Assembly (NCBI GenBank): GCA_947652605.1
Contig: OX393577.1
Coordinates: 26,725,466 to 26,789,465 of the forward strand
Origin: Elmis aenea
Taxonomy: Eukaryota > Arthropoda > Insecta > Coleoptera > Elmidae
Direction: 5' to 3'
DNA: 64,000 nt
Positions 47,556-57,375 of this stretch are shown piece by piece. Numbering within the stretch: the first letter of the stretch is position 1; each line of letters starts with the position of its first letter. The position numbers were made by a program, and so were the translations under genes. Under the pieces are notes generated by a model. It was not told the origin of the DNA. It searched no databases and saw only the letters and a list, made by a program, of their open reading frames with translations.

Positions 47556-48855
47556 TTACTATAAAATCTTTGACCTAAATATTTGTTTAATGCTGTTCGT
47601 CTCTAACAAAAGAGTCCTTATCCTGAAATGCCATTGTTGATTGATACAAAGACGTTTACTCATATTTCGCACCTTTCAGAAAATATTCCACACAACATTT
47701 TTTATAAGTAACATTTGACGATCATTTTATTACGCAAAACATGAATTTGATGAAGGTTTATTTTAAACAAAAAATCAATTACATTTTTGTTTTTGAGAAA
47801 TAATTATATAATTATTTGCAGCGACAAGATTAAATATAATAAATTCAGCATAGCATAAATTATTATGACGTTGTTATTAGTAGGTACGTTGTGACGTTCT
47901 CCACATAACTTCCTTAATCTCTACTTCTCTATTTAACTTAACTTTACTTAGTTCATGGTTACCTTAGTACTTAATTAGGTCATTACATTATGCAAACCTA
48001 ATCAGTGTACAAGCTTGCGCTATTAGAATTTGTTTGGTAAAAAAATTTAAAACGTAAATAAGTTTGCAAATTTTGCAATTGCTACTACTACTATATTTAA
48101 TTATAGCAATACCATTACTCATACATCTTTGGACGTTTCAGGTAATCTAAAAAATTATGTAAAAGTCTCTGAATAAATTACACAAAAATATAACTTTTAA
48201 ACGATGGAACAAATCAAAATGTATTAACTTAAAATAGCCGTTTGTAACTATTTGGTCATTGCTGAACTTTGCTTTCGAGCTTGATTTAAATAAGATAAAT
48301 TCAATGCAAACTGTTTTGGAAACAGTGGACTGTGATTTCTCTAATTTTCACATTTTTAATTGTTAATAATCTAAACTGGCGTTGTGTTTATATTTTTGAT
48401 TAAAAAAACTTTAAACAATAAGAATATGCATTTGTCAGTTCATAAGTATTTGCTAAATGTTTACTATCTTTTATCTAACCACCCATTTTGGAAGATTGTT
48501 TTTGCTTGGTCGTGCTTAATCAATTTAAATTACGATTTTTCAAAGTGGAAACAAGGGTTGGTAATAAGCTTTGTTTAACTTATTAAACTTTATGACCCCA
48601 TTGGGGTTATTGTAATAACATAAATACAGAGAGAGAGTATACAGAATTTGCTTTCCGCGCAAATTTAAAATTAGATTACTATTTCCATCAAATACCTCGT
48701 CTGATATTTACAGTTCCATAAAAAAAATAAGATGCAAAAATAGTCCTTATTTAGCGAGTTGTAAAATTGGAGGTTTTCTTTAAATCTTTACTCTTTTTCA
48801 ATTTTTAGAATATTTTTGTCTGTTATTGCCGTAAGTATTTTTCTCACAATTTCAA
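47556..48855. other. AT-rich stretch, nothing recognised
   Basis: No coding region, RNA gene or repeat boundary can be supported. Confidence 0.45.
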
Positions 48856-48856
48856 T

Positions 48857-49277
48857 AATAAGTTTGTTCCAACAAGTCCACGGACCATGCGACGTGCTGT
48901 CAATATCGCGTTCCATCACAGTCTCTGATAGTTTACCAGACGGTCAGTCATTCGTTCCAACAATTTTCAAATTAATTCATGCACTATATATGATGAAAAC
49001 AGTCCATGAACGAACTGTCGCTGGGATGTTTACACGCATTCGCTGTTCATAACTAACGTGAATCTGTTAGCTAAAGCATCGCCTCTACTGCTTTCTAAAA
49101 GGATGTTTGGGCTTTGGAGGCTTCAACTTCTATGAACTCAATTAGTCACACGATAGACACAAATGTCATTTACAGTTAGGTCAACATTTATTACTACATA
49201 GTTCACGCATGCGAATAAACCAGTTCATGTACTATTCCATGGATTGGTTTTAAATCGCTTGTTGGAACAAACCTAAT
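48857..49277. mobile_element. family F MITE, copy 3 (415 bp, TSD AAT)
   Basis: The element is 48860-49274, with ends AAGTTTGTTCCAACAAG and CTTGTTGGAACAAACCT, flanked by AAT (48857-48859, 49275-49277). It lacks blocks present in copies 1 and 2 but keeps the CGCGTTCCATCACAGTCTCT and GCATGCGAATAAA segments. Confidence 0.86.
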
Positions 49278-49485
49278 GATACTACACTACACTAATAATT
49301 ATTGCACACAAACTTAACATAGCAAGTTCTAGTTTTTAGTCATAGAGACTATTAAAAACAGAAACATAAATGCCATTTACCATTGGTACTTAATCTATAT
49401 CTTAACTAATTTTATGGAAATAGTTTTATTTTGTTCCAAAAATGTATGCATCAAGCAGAAGTGGGGTAAGATTTTAACTTTTATA

Positions 49486-50060
49486 CAGAGTGATTGATTG
49501 AGACCGGGACTTAAAAATATATGAAGAATGAAAAAAGGTATAGATATGAAATTTTGGTTATGACCATCATGTCATCTGATCTGTTTATTGAAAATATTTT
49601 CAATATGGCGACACTTCCGGAAATGCCGGAAGTTAACGTCTACTTTCTTATTTCAAAGACAATTGCCTATTTTTATTGCGTATTTGGATTTAAAACGTTA
49701 TTTTAGAGGGACTTTAATTAGCATTTCCTATACCTAAGTGCAGTCGTTTTTTAGGTTTTGGACTTTTTTGAAAATTTTTTGATTTTCATCGTGATGCTTA
49801 ATATTATCTAACGCCGCCATTTTTGAAGAAAAAACGCTTAAATTTAGACCATGTCTAGAAGAAACCTTGGAGTACATCCTGGAATGTTTGCAGTCGATGC
49901 ATTACTGACAGGGTGTCCAAAATTTTATTTTCTTTTAATACAACTTCAGACCACTAAAACTCGTTTTTTTCAAATACAATGCCCAAACTTTTTTTTTTCA
50001 TTTTCTAATGCAAAATTACATTCTGCATCAATATGTATTAGCGTTTCCTATACCTAGCTG
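49486..50060. mobile_element. family G element, copy 2
   Basis: The tip CAGAGTGATTGATTGAGACC follows TA. It then matches G1 (21627-22147), including the ATGGCGACACTTCCGGAAAT block and the internal ACAGGGTGTCCAAAATTT. The right end is not resolved. A 3' extension repeats the GTTTCCTATACCTA.(C/G)TGCA motif twice. Confidence 0.6.
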
Positions 50061-50435
50061 CAACAATTTTCGAGTTATTAAGAATTTTTGATAAATTTAA
50101 GAGAAATTGCAACGTTTTTAAATAGTAAGCCTTGGAAATGACAACAAATACCAATATTAATAACTGTAAACCACTTTTATTGCGTTTGTCTGAAGTATCC
50201 ATAAAAATGGAATATCAAGAGTATTTAAACACGAATATTTTGAACTTATTTTATATTCATGAAGAATTTCACAAGATTATTGAAAGAACTTACATAATTG
50301 GCCATTTCTTGTTAACTAGAAAAACAAAATTTAAAAAATGTATGATGCATTTGGGAGCTAAAAGATTTTTTTTTAATATTTATGTTAGCAATTAAAACAC
50401 CACGTATTTTATAAGCTTAATGCGTTGGCTATCTA
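50061..50435. other. AT-rich stretch with an unrecognised 87-codon frame
   Basis: The plus-strand frame at 50132-50395 (beginning MEMTTNTNINNC) has ordinary-looking composition but no domain I recognise. It may be the interior of a G-related element. Confidence 0.25.
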
Positions 50436-50639
50436 AACCCGCGTTTTCCTAGCAGCAGGTATTTTGCGCGGCGTAGAACGTGATAGAGCCTAGTGCGCCG
50501 GCAGGAACGTAAACCGAAACACGCCGCATATTTGTGTTTTCCTACAAAAATAAATCGCCAGCGCATCAACTATTTAGTCTACTTGTGCTTGTTAAAAAGG
50601 AGTGTTCTTAATTACCAGTGTCGCAACTTCATTGCATTC

Positions 50640-50774
50640 ATGAATCGCTTTGGAGAAAACAAGAAGAAACTATTGGGTTTGCTAATAGTTAAACATATTA
50701 TGGACGATGAAGAAGAGGAGTACTTGCTCCAGACTTATTCTAAGCGCAGGAAACAGTCAGCGGTATGTTTTTAA
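50640..50774 (+). pseudogene. Harbinger-type transposase, first exon remnant
   Basis: The frame from ATG at 50640 encodes MNRFGENKKKLLGLLIVKHI, then MDDEEEEYLLQTYSKRRKQS. The acidic EEEE stretch followed by a basic KRRK segment resembles the start of PIF/Harbinger transposases. The frame runs into GCG|GTATGT, a good intron donor, so a second exon is expected; nothing recognisable as the DDE catalytic part remains downstream. An upstream in-frame ATG at 50493 exists but its extension looks untranslated. Homology is by resemblance only. Confidence 0.48.
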
Positions 50775-51289
50775 ATTTGTTGCTGCTGTTGGTTTAACAA
50801 TTCCATCTTATTGACGATTTGGAAAACTTTCATTTTGATGTGAGTGATAAGATCAGGTCGCAATTTTTTTTACTGTTAGAGCCATGGTTTTAAAGAACAG
50901 GTCCACATCAACTTCCTGTGTAGGTAGCTTCGCAAGTTCTTCGAGACAGTTTTTAAAGTGTATTCTGTCTTCTATTTTGTCCTTCAAATACTTGAGAAGT
51001 ACAGCATTTTCCTTTCTGTTTTTGGACAGAGGAGGTCGGAATGCAGTAGGAGAGGAGGCGGTGGTTAAGATGTTTGTTGAGGTTGAGGGTAAAGTTCCTC
51101 AGATTCATTTGTTGATGGGATGTTATCTGCCACGTCTCTACTAAGGTCATTATCAAGTTCCATCGATGTTTCGTGCGGATCGTCAAAGTTTTCAGGAGGA
51201 GAAAAGACGTTTGATTAACTGTTCATCTTCCTCGGCACTGAAACGCACTGCGTTTGAAGATGTGTTTTTTTGGAAGATTTTGTATTCAT
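50771..51289 (-). pseudogene. Harbinger partner protein: SANT/MADF-like start and BESS end
   Basis: On the minus strand an ATG at 51287-51289 begins MNTKSSKK. A frame switch gives VRFSAEEDEQLIKRLF, a SANT/MADF-like opening. Near the end come LLKYLKDKIEDRIHF, VDLFFKTMALTVKK and, after a one-base shift, KLRPDLITHIKMKVFQIVNK, finishing MELLNQQQQQI. The ...D.FFKSMA.TVKKL.P.L....K..V..IV... pattern is the BESS motif. The middle is missing or frameshifted. Its stop lies within a few bases of the plus-strand transposase exon's stop, so the two genes meet tail to tail. Confidence 0.67.
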
Positions 51290-51311
51290 TTTTTTAAAAA
51301 AATATCACTTC

Positions 51312-51968
51312 TTCAGCACTAGGGAGTCTGAGTCTCGACAATTTTTTAAGTCCCTGGACTCGAGACTTTTTTTTATCAAAGTCCCGGGAATTCCCGGGAC
51401 TTCGAGACTTCTGCGAATTTTATTTACATACTGCAAAATGGTGGTATAACCAGTCAAAAATGACGGAAGATTTCATAAATTGCAAGATGTTGAATCGGTC
51501 GTGACAGTTGACAGAACGCGGCTAACTTATACTTCACATATTCATAAACAGCAAATTATAATTTTTTTTTTAAACAAACCATATTCACGGCTTTTGTTTT
51601 TGAGGCATTTGTTTTATGAATAAAGTATAGTAGTAGTAGAAGTATTATTATTTTTGATTTAGTCTTCATTCTACAATCTACAGTAAATAAAATATATATT
51701 TCCAAGTAAATACCTATTTTAAATAAATTTCACAATTTTCCATAAACTTTAAAACATAACAGGCATAAGTAAAATATACTTTTACTAATAAACTTAGCAA
51801 TTTTCCTTAAACTCGTGGCAGTTAAATTTATTTAAAAATTAGAAGTATAAAAAATTAATTTCAGTGTTCTGTAACATTTAGTCTCGTCTTGAGTCTCGAA
51901 CTAAACGTTCCGGGACAAGAGACTTAGAAAGTCCCGGGTATTCCTGGTACAGAATCCCTATTCAGCAG
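51312..51968. mobile_element. hAT element U with GTCCCGGGAC words, nested in T
   Basis: The element is 51320-51960, starting TAGGGAGTCTGAGTC and ending with the inverse of TAGGGATTCTG. The flanks TTCAGCAC and TTCAGCAG agree at seven of eight positions. Next to both ends are AGTCCCGGGA(A/C) palindromes and repeated GAGTCTCGA words. The interior is AT-rich without coding sequence. Confidence 0.82.
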
Positions 51969-52181
51969 TACCAAAATGTTTAATACGCGGCGTAGAACGC
52001 AATAGACTCCTCCAAAAGCAGTCGGCTTATCACGCCCGACGTAAAACGACAGCGCACGACGCAATGCGCTCTGTAGGAAAACATTCTCACTAATCTCTCT
52101 ATGTTGACTGGTCGACGCATTACGCCAAGCGCATTACGTTCTACGCCGCGCAAAATACCTGCTGCTAGGAAAACGCGGCTT

Positions 52182-52929
52182 TATTGATAGATGAATATCA
52201 TGATGAGCTCTCTTCCGGTGATAAAATATTTTCTACCATGTTATAGGTCTGCTGGCCACCGTCTTTTTAGTCTTCTTTTTGCGTTGTTTCCTAGAAGAGG
52301 TCGCAGATATGGATTTTTGTGGGTTTCCAGCTTGGTATTGGGGGTAACGATTCTTTCAAGAATGACGTCTTTTATGGTTAGTATAGTAAGGTCGTTATGG
52401 ATCATATAATTGAAAATAATTTCAGAATATGAACCGATGATTGGCGTGCCATTTTCACGGACCCGTTTAATTCTTATACTTGTTAAAATTGCCCCGTACA
52501 CAAACTAACACGGATTTTTAAAAAAAAATTGCGAATCGGCCTTATAAAAACTTTGCGAGGTAGGTAGATACTTTTGATTTAATTCAAAAATTAAGTCGGC
52601 ATTAACAACGCAAACACGATTCTATTATCCAAGGACGATACTTTACCCAGTTAAAGAGTTAAAACAGAACGTTTATTTCGCTAAATCACGAAATGTAGAT
52701 ATTTTTAGTGGTGAACCGTATTATTAAACTACGAGTAGATGTACAAAATCCATACAAATTGTACACAGAACATGGAACATGTTCTACATTGGTACAGACC
52801 GTAAACAAGTGTTGGGGCGTTAAATTTAGCACGAAAAAAATACAAAACGGTTCCTGCACAATGTAGGTTAACAAAACGAACAAGATGCATTGATAATTTA
52901 TAATTATTTCTTATTTCATTTTTTATAAT
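52182..52929. other. intergenic with an unrecognised minus-strand frame
   Basis: The minus-strand frame at 52241-52501 (86 codons, MYGAILTSIRIKRVRENGTP onward, with an Arg/Lys-rich end) has a coding-like composition and lies just outside element T. I do not recognise it. It could be a decayed transposon gene or chance. Confidence 0.25.
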
Positions 52930-52989
52930 AATATGGTCTGACAACAAATTTCGTAGATTGGTGCTGTAAAATGAAAATAAAACCACTTT

Positions 52990-54125
52990 TCTTAGATTTT
53001 TATTTTTAATTATTCGAAATAATCTTCTTTTGATTGAATTCACTTATTACATCGATCTAAAGGTCTCTTCACACACATCAGTCACGGCGCGTCTCCGATC
53101 CGTCACCGGTTTGTCTCAGTCATACCCACGATGCCTATTCACACACGTCAGTCAGGCGTCAAGCAATATCGGTAAGAAGAAATAGCAAGTTTGACTGTCA
53201 GGCGCCGGAATTGTGACTGACAGACTGACGAGATATTCGTAACTACGCCGAACGAGTGTAGATGAATCAACTTAAATTACAAGAAAGAATATTTTTCATG
53301 ACTGATGGTTGACGGAACTGATGGATCGGAGACCCGCCGTGACTGATGTGTGTGAAAAGACCTTAATGGTGATTTAAATAATTTTTCTAGCTCGTTTTTG
53401 GTATAGTCTCCAATATACGTGTAGATTCTGTTTCAATGCTGTCAATATCATCAAAACCATTTCTTTCAATGGCATCCGAGAAATATAATGAAATCGCACT
53501 GTGCTAAATCTGACGAATACGGTGGATAATTTACCACACAGACGTGATTTTTGACCAAGACCTGACGACCAATTGTGACTCGATGTATGTGAAGCAAACA
53601 CCAACTATCAGATTATCAGACATTCTAGTCTAATACGACGAATTATTGCCATTAAAAGTTTCAAAACTGTTAGATCAAACTCAACAGTGACTGACCTTGT
53701 GGGCAAATTCTTTGTGAATAAAGCCTTTACTATCACAAAAAAACAATAAACATTGTTTTGATTTTCGATTATCTATGTTTTTCAATTATTATTTTTTTTG
53801 CTTTTGGTGAGCTTTTCGACTTTTATTCAGCATTTTATGTATTTATTCATTTATTAACAAATACAGCACATTAGAACCAACCCAAACAATGTTCCCGTTT
53901 CTAAACATTGAAAGAAAATTACCAAAAACATATTGGAAACACCATATATCAACACCAGTCAGGAAGTTTGGGTGATTTCTATTGGCTCGAATGATTTCTC
54001 TGGAACGTTGAACTCTCATCAGTTTTTGATCTTCTGGTAACTAGTGTGGAACAAATCTTGCACACACCTTTGTTTTTCCAATTTTTTTTTTCATTAATTT
54101 TTTTTCACGATTGGCTTGAGTTAAA
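52990..54125 (-). pseudogene. mariner transposase (DD34D type), multiply frameshifted
   Basis: Minus-strand translation in order reads GKTKVCARFVPH, REIIRANRNHPNFLTG, then VDIWCFQY; further on KEFAHK, SVTVEFDLTVLKLL, then NYPPYSSDLAQCDFIIF, RNGFDDIDSIETES, RILETIPKT, and after MITE S RCNK.IQSKEDYFE. These follow the mariner order: VCARFVP.LL, the first catalytic Asp near TGDE.W..QYD, EF.P.GQ.VN...Y, PPYSPDLAPCDF..F with the third catalytic Asp, and a terminal GDYFEG-like end. Several frameshifts, stops and the inserted MITE make it non-functional. Confidence 0.77.
53058..53366. mobile_element. 303 bp MITE S (TAA TSD) inside the mariner transposase
   Basis: The element is 53061-53363, with ends AGGTCTCTTCACACACATCA and the reverse complement (GTGTGTGAAAAGACCT). 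TAA flanks each side. Terminal repeats extend about 45 bp and include CGTCTCCGATCCGTCA. A TWA duplication suggests PIF/Harbinger mobilisation. Removing S and one TAA rejoins the two halves of the mariner C-terminus, so the insertion postdates the mariner copy. Confidence 0.87.
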
Positions 54126-54223
54126 ATTTTTCCTGTAAAATGTTGTTCCGAAATATATTTGATTAGACTAATTCCTAAATAAGACACCAAAAATAATTAC
54201 GTTTGTTATTTAAATACTGTAAT

Positions 54224-55528
54224 TTACGTATTAGCATTTAAATAAAAATTTGTACAATGGAAAGTGCAATTCTGAAACACAACGAAACGTTTAGGGATAT
54301 TTGTGGGACTGTGAGCAACTAAAGGGATAGTGACTTCTTGAACAGGCACTGATACGACTTTCTTCGGTGGACTTCTTCGTATATTGCTTACAAGACTCGT
54401 GTGGTGCTCATTGTTTAATTGTAGATAGGGTGATTTAGAATTTACGCTCGAGTGTGCAGAAATTTTTATTAGGTGTATTCCCCAACACCAGATTTTGACA
54501 AATTAGATATTGCTGCAGATCGATGAGAATGATAGGTGATTTTTTTACGTCGCCAATTTTTTGTGCTGATATGGCGGTGTGTTTTGATGAAACATTTTTT
54601 CCAATGGGAGAATTTAGATTGGTACCACTCAACTGATTTTTTCCGGTTCCATGATGGATTAACTCGTAAAAATATTCTGTCAATTATATGAGCTGGACTT
54701 TTCCTAAAAAGCCTTTTCAATAAGCGCACTGGACAAACGTTTGGCTCATTTATGTTTGGAACAAGCCATTTGATATCCGTGAGTCTGCTTACGCTTCTTG
54801 CGAAGTTGTGGAAAATATTGGATTGTATTTAATTCTTCCCGTTTATCTTCCATCGTTAACGTATTCATGTTTGAAGTAAGCGTTTTGCAATAAAGTCCTT
54901 CGCCATCTCTCCAGGCTTGTTCGTGTGCGAATGTATGGTATAATTTTTTTATGTAAGCTGTCTGAAGTATATTCATTCCAAGTGCCATCCTATATACTTC
55001 ACCTTTTGTAAGTGTAATTGAACTTTCTTTTCTTTTCCGCGGAGGTGGTCCCCTTTCGGGTTCCTGTACTGCGACCTATTGGTCTATTGTACCCTCTGGT
55101 GATAGTCCCTTAAAGAAGTCCTGTGTTTTTGAAAATCTCCAGGATTTTCTTTAAGATTTTTCGAAGGTATATTTTGCAATTCTTTGCATTTTGCAGCTTT
55201 AGCATCTCTGGTGTCTTTAAAAATAATATCCGTTTAAGCGATTAAAAACCATATTAAATTTTTTGAAGTAGTACTCCTGCAACAACTTTGCCGTTGTATT
55301 CTATATACTTTTTACACAACTTTCCTCGTAATTTTTCCCAATGGTTTTTTTCATATTATAAACATAATCTGTTACAATTTATGATAGCGTACTAACCGGC
55401 GTAGCAGCGTTTAAATCGTAACTTATTTCCTTGCAAAATTTCTCAAATTGTTTTCATATTGACGTTTTGGATGAAATAGTATTTTTGGGAGTTATCTTTG
55501 CGATGGAAGTTGTTTCAAAACGACTCAT
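54224..55528 (-). pseudogene. Crypton-type tyrosine recombinase, frameshifted
   Basis: Minus-strand frames from an ATG at 55526-55528 give MSRFETTSIAKITP, QFEKFCKEISYDL, LQEYYFKKFNMVFNRLN, an intact-looking stretch ending FAHEQAWRDGEGLY, then CPVRLLKRLF, DRIFLRVNPSW, YHSHRSAAISNLSKSGVG and, after a frameshift, LIKISAHSSVNSKSPYLQLN then EHH. This supplies the tyrosine recombinase residues in order: Arg of WRDGE, His and Arg of HSHR, His of AHSS (usually GHSS), and nucleophile Tyr of PYLQL. The SPYLQLN.EHH end matches animal Cryptons and domesticated DUF3504-type proteins. At least four frameshifts or stops show decay. Cryptons lack TIRs, so the borders are unknown. Confidence 0.76.
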
Positions 55529-55963
55529 TTTCAATGCAAGGTACTGAACTAATAAGATTTACATAAACCTGAACGTTTTATACATGTGTGACGTATGACA
55601 CATCTGTCACTTTATAAATAAAATTTTTTAATAACTTTGTTAATAACTGACGATATTTATTCGTATTGCATACATAATGCACAGACAAATTATTATCTCA
55701 AATTTGCATTTTACTTAAATCTAGAGATTATTTTTACATAAACGCTTTAAATGTATTATTATTGCTCTTTTACACTGCAATGTACAAAAATATTAATAAG
55801 TTTGTTTTGAATTATGTGTAGGTAATGTAACACAACAATAATTATCACATGAAACTGTAAGAAACATACATTATATTATAACACGCAATAATCATGCTAG
55901 TTATGTAATGAAATTAATATTTTGATACGGTTTTATAATCACTCAAAAATAATCCAGCAGCAT
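55529..55963. other. AT-rich stretch, nothing recognised
   Basis: No gene seen. It may hold the 5' flank of the Crypton element, but no boundary is visible. Confidence 0.35.
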
Positions 55964-56048
55964 TTAAGTTTCGTTCACATGGTGACACTAGCGTCGTGAC
56001 ACTAGGTGTCACGACATCGCTTTATATTCGGTGTCACGACACTAGGTG

Positions 56049-56258
56049 TCACACGTAATATGACATATTTGAGTGTCGCGACATCAAAATTAAAATGGTC
56101 GCTCTTGTAACTGCAGCAACGAATGTTGTAGAACAAATAATTATTTTGAAGTAGCTATAGTCGAGAATAGATTTGTCCCATAAATATTGTTGATGATGCT
56201 CTAAAATCGTTGGAACATCTTTTGAGGACATGATAAATTGAAAATCGATGACAAACAA
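56049..56258 (-). pseudogene. MADF-like N-terminal frame in Z1
   Basis: The minus-strand frame reads MSS.DVPTILEHHQQ, then YLWDKSILDYSYF, then TTFVAAVTRATILILMSRHS. It parallels the frames at 2622-2850 and 56641-56856. The LEH.QQYPYLWDKS...YSD core resembles the MADF domain start. The domain is truncated after about 30 residues, where the typical continuation is missing, so it is a remnant of the Harbinger partner gene rather than a working protein. Confidence 0.42.
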
Positions 56259-56431
56259 ATGTTTATTATTTGTCTATTATGAGAAATACCTGCTGTCTAA
56301 ATATAAAAGTATGGTATGCTTACGTCAAGTGCCGCATTTTTTATAGTTGGTAGTTGATGTCACGACATCGGCACTAGCGTCATAGCATCGATATCGTGGT
56401 ATCGCGACATCAGGCTGTTCAGACGACGGCA

Positions 56432-56942
56432 TTAAGGGTAGTTCACAAGGTGACACTAGCGTCGTGACATTAGGTGCCGTGGCATAAAATGTCGTCGTCT
56501 GAACAGCCTAATGTCGCGATGCCACGATTTCATGACGATAGTGCCGCGATGTCGCGACACCAATATTGACAGTGCGGCATTTGACGTAAGCCTACCATAC
56601 TTTTATATTTTGACATAACAGACAAATAATATACCTACATTTGTTTGTCACCGATTTTCAATTTATCATGTCCTCAATAGATGTTTCAACGATTTTAGAG
56701 CATTATCAACAATATCCTTATTTATGGGACAAATCTATTCCCGAATACAGCGACTTCCAAATAATTAGTTGCTCTACAACACTCGTTGCTGCAGTTACAA
56801 GAGTGGCCATTTTTATTTTGATGTCGCGACGCTCAAATACATTATTTTACGTGTGAACACCCAATACCGCGACATCGAATGTCCAGTGATGTTGTGACGT
56901 TTGATGTCGCCATGCTAGTGTCATCGTGGGAACTACCCTTTA
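56432..56942. mobile_element. Harbinger-like element Z2 nested in Z1 (TTA TSD)
   Basis: The element is 56435-56939. The ends are AGGGTAGTTCACAAGGTGAC and, inverted, AGGGTAGTTCCCACGATGAC. TTA lies on both sides (56432-56434, 56940-56942). A second inverted repeat pair, GGCTGTTCAGACGACG (56412-56427) and CGTCGTCTGAACAGCC (56493-56508), straddles its left end, so the nesting history is complex. It carries the frame at 56641-56856. Confidence 0.68.
56641..56856 (+). pseudogene. MADF-like N-terminal frame in Z2
   Basis: This is the best-preserved of the three copies. From the internal Met it reads MSSIDVSTILEHYQQYPYLW, then DKSIPEYSDFQIISC, then a hydrophobic TTLVAAVTRVAIFILMSRR tail and a stop. 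The first 30 residues resemble the opening helix of MADF domains; the tail does not. Because three copies keep the same frame and the same ending, the truncation predates their spread. Confidence 0.45.
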
Positions 56943-57005
56943 TAGGACATATTTGATGCCACGGTATCTAATGTCACGACGCTAGTGTCACCATGTGGCT
57001 TTACT

Positions 57006-57332
57006 TTAGTCGGTGTTTTCTTCCGTTGAAACGAACAAAGATAAGTTTTAGCTCATTCATTCCTTTGTCAATTCGAATTTAGGTCGTTTTGTAAGAATTT
57101 TCACCTGAACATTGCATTGTTAGACGGTGATTTTTCTATCGAATTCGCATTCAAAGCTCTCTTGGAAAGGATTAACTCGGTATACTAAAAAGTGGTTATT
57201 TGACTGTGAGTCAGCACATAATTATCTTTTAGAAAACATAATTTGCTAAACTTGTTTTAAATTGGAGAGCTTGCGATATCTGACACAAGGTTGATAAAGT
57301 CGTTTTATTTTGTTCGGCTCATCCATAATACC
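57006..57332. other. intergenic, nothing recognised
   Basis: No gene, RNA or bounded repeat is visible between Z1 and the short hairpin at 57333. Confidence 0.35.
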
Positions 57333-57375
57333 CTTAGCAACGGCCTGAAAAGTAACTTTTACGGCCGTTGCTAAG
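57333..57375. repeat. 43 bp hairpin, 13 bp perfect arms
   Basis: CTTAGCAACGGCC and GGCCGTTGCTAAG pair perfectly around a 17 bp loop that itself pairs (AAAAGT with ACTTTT). It is GC-richer than its surroundings and lies in otherwise repeat-free sequence. It could be a tiny snap-back MITE or a regulatory palindrome. Confidence 0.6.

Larger units (their letters stand above)
50436..52181. mobile_element. PIF/Harbinger-like element T, interrupted by hAT element U
   Basis: The ends are inverted repeats of about 45 bp: CCGCGTTTTCCTAGCAGCAG, then GTATTTTGCGCGGCGTAGAA, on the left, and the reverse complement on the right. Inside are two convergent gene remnants, a short acidic N-terminal exon on the plus strand and a SANT/MADF-BESS type protein on the minus strand, which is the gene pair of PIF/Harbinger transposons. 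The flanks are TCTA.. and ..TATTG; no clean three-base TSD is readable. Element U splits the right half. Confidence 0.78.
52930..54170. mobile_element. mariner element, interrupted by MITE S
   Basis: The probable ends are GGTCTGACAACAAATTTCG (52935-52953) and, inverted, a diverged counterpart around CGAAATATATTTGATTAGAC (54149-54168). Between them lies a minus-strand mariner transposase pseudogene. Without the 303 bp MITE S and its TSD, the element would be about 0.94 kb, shorter than the usual 1.3 kb, so internal deletions are likely. The exact ends are uncertain. Confidence 0.62.
55967..57005. mobile_element. Harbinger-like element Z1 (outer), palindromic
   Basis: The terminal inverted repeats centre on CACATGGTGACACTAGCGTC and its inverse GACGCTAGTGTCACCATGTG. 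TTA precedes 55967 and follows 57005, a possible TWA-type TSD. Many GTGTC.CGACA words fill the ends. The left half carries an MADF-like N-terminal frame on the minus strand. Z2 lies inside it. The exact outer bases are uncertain because the left and right tips differ beyond CACATGG. Confidence 0.62.

Noticed and set aside
50884..51144. 86-codon plus-strand frame
   Set aside because: It is the antisense of the BESS-type pseudogene, which explains its composition.
54746..54988. Independent 80-codon minus-strand gene
   Set aside because: It is the intact middle segment of the frameshifted Crypton recombinase.
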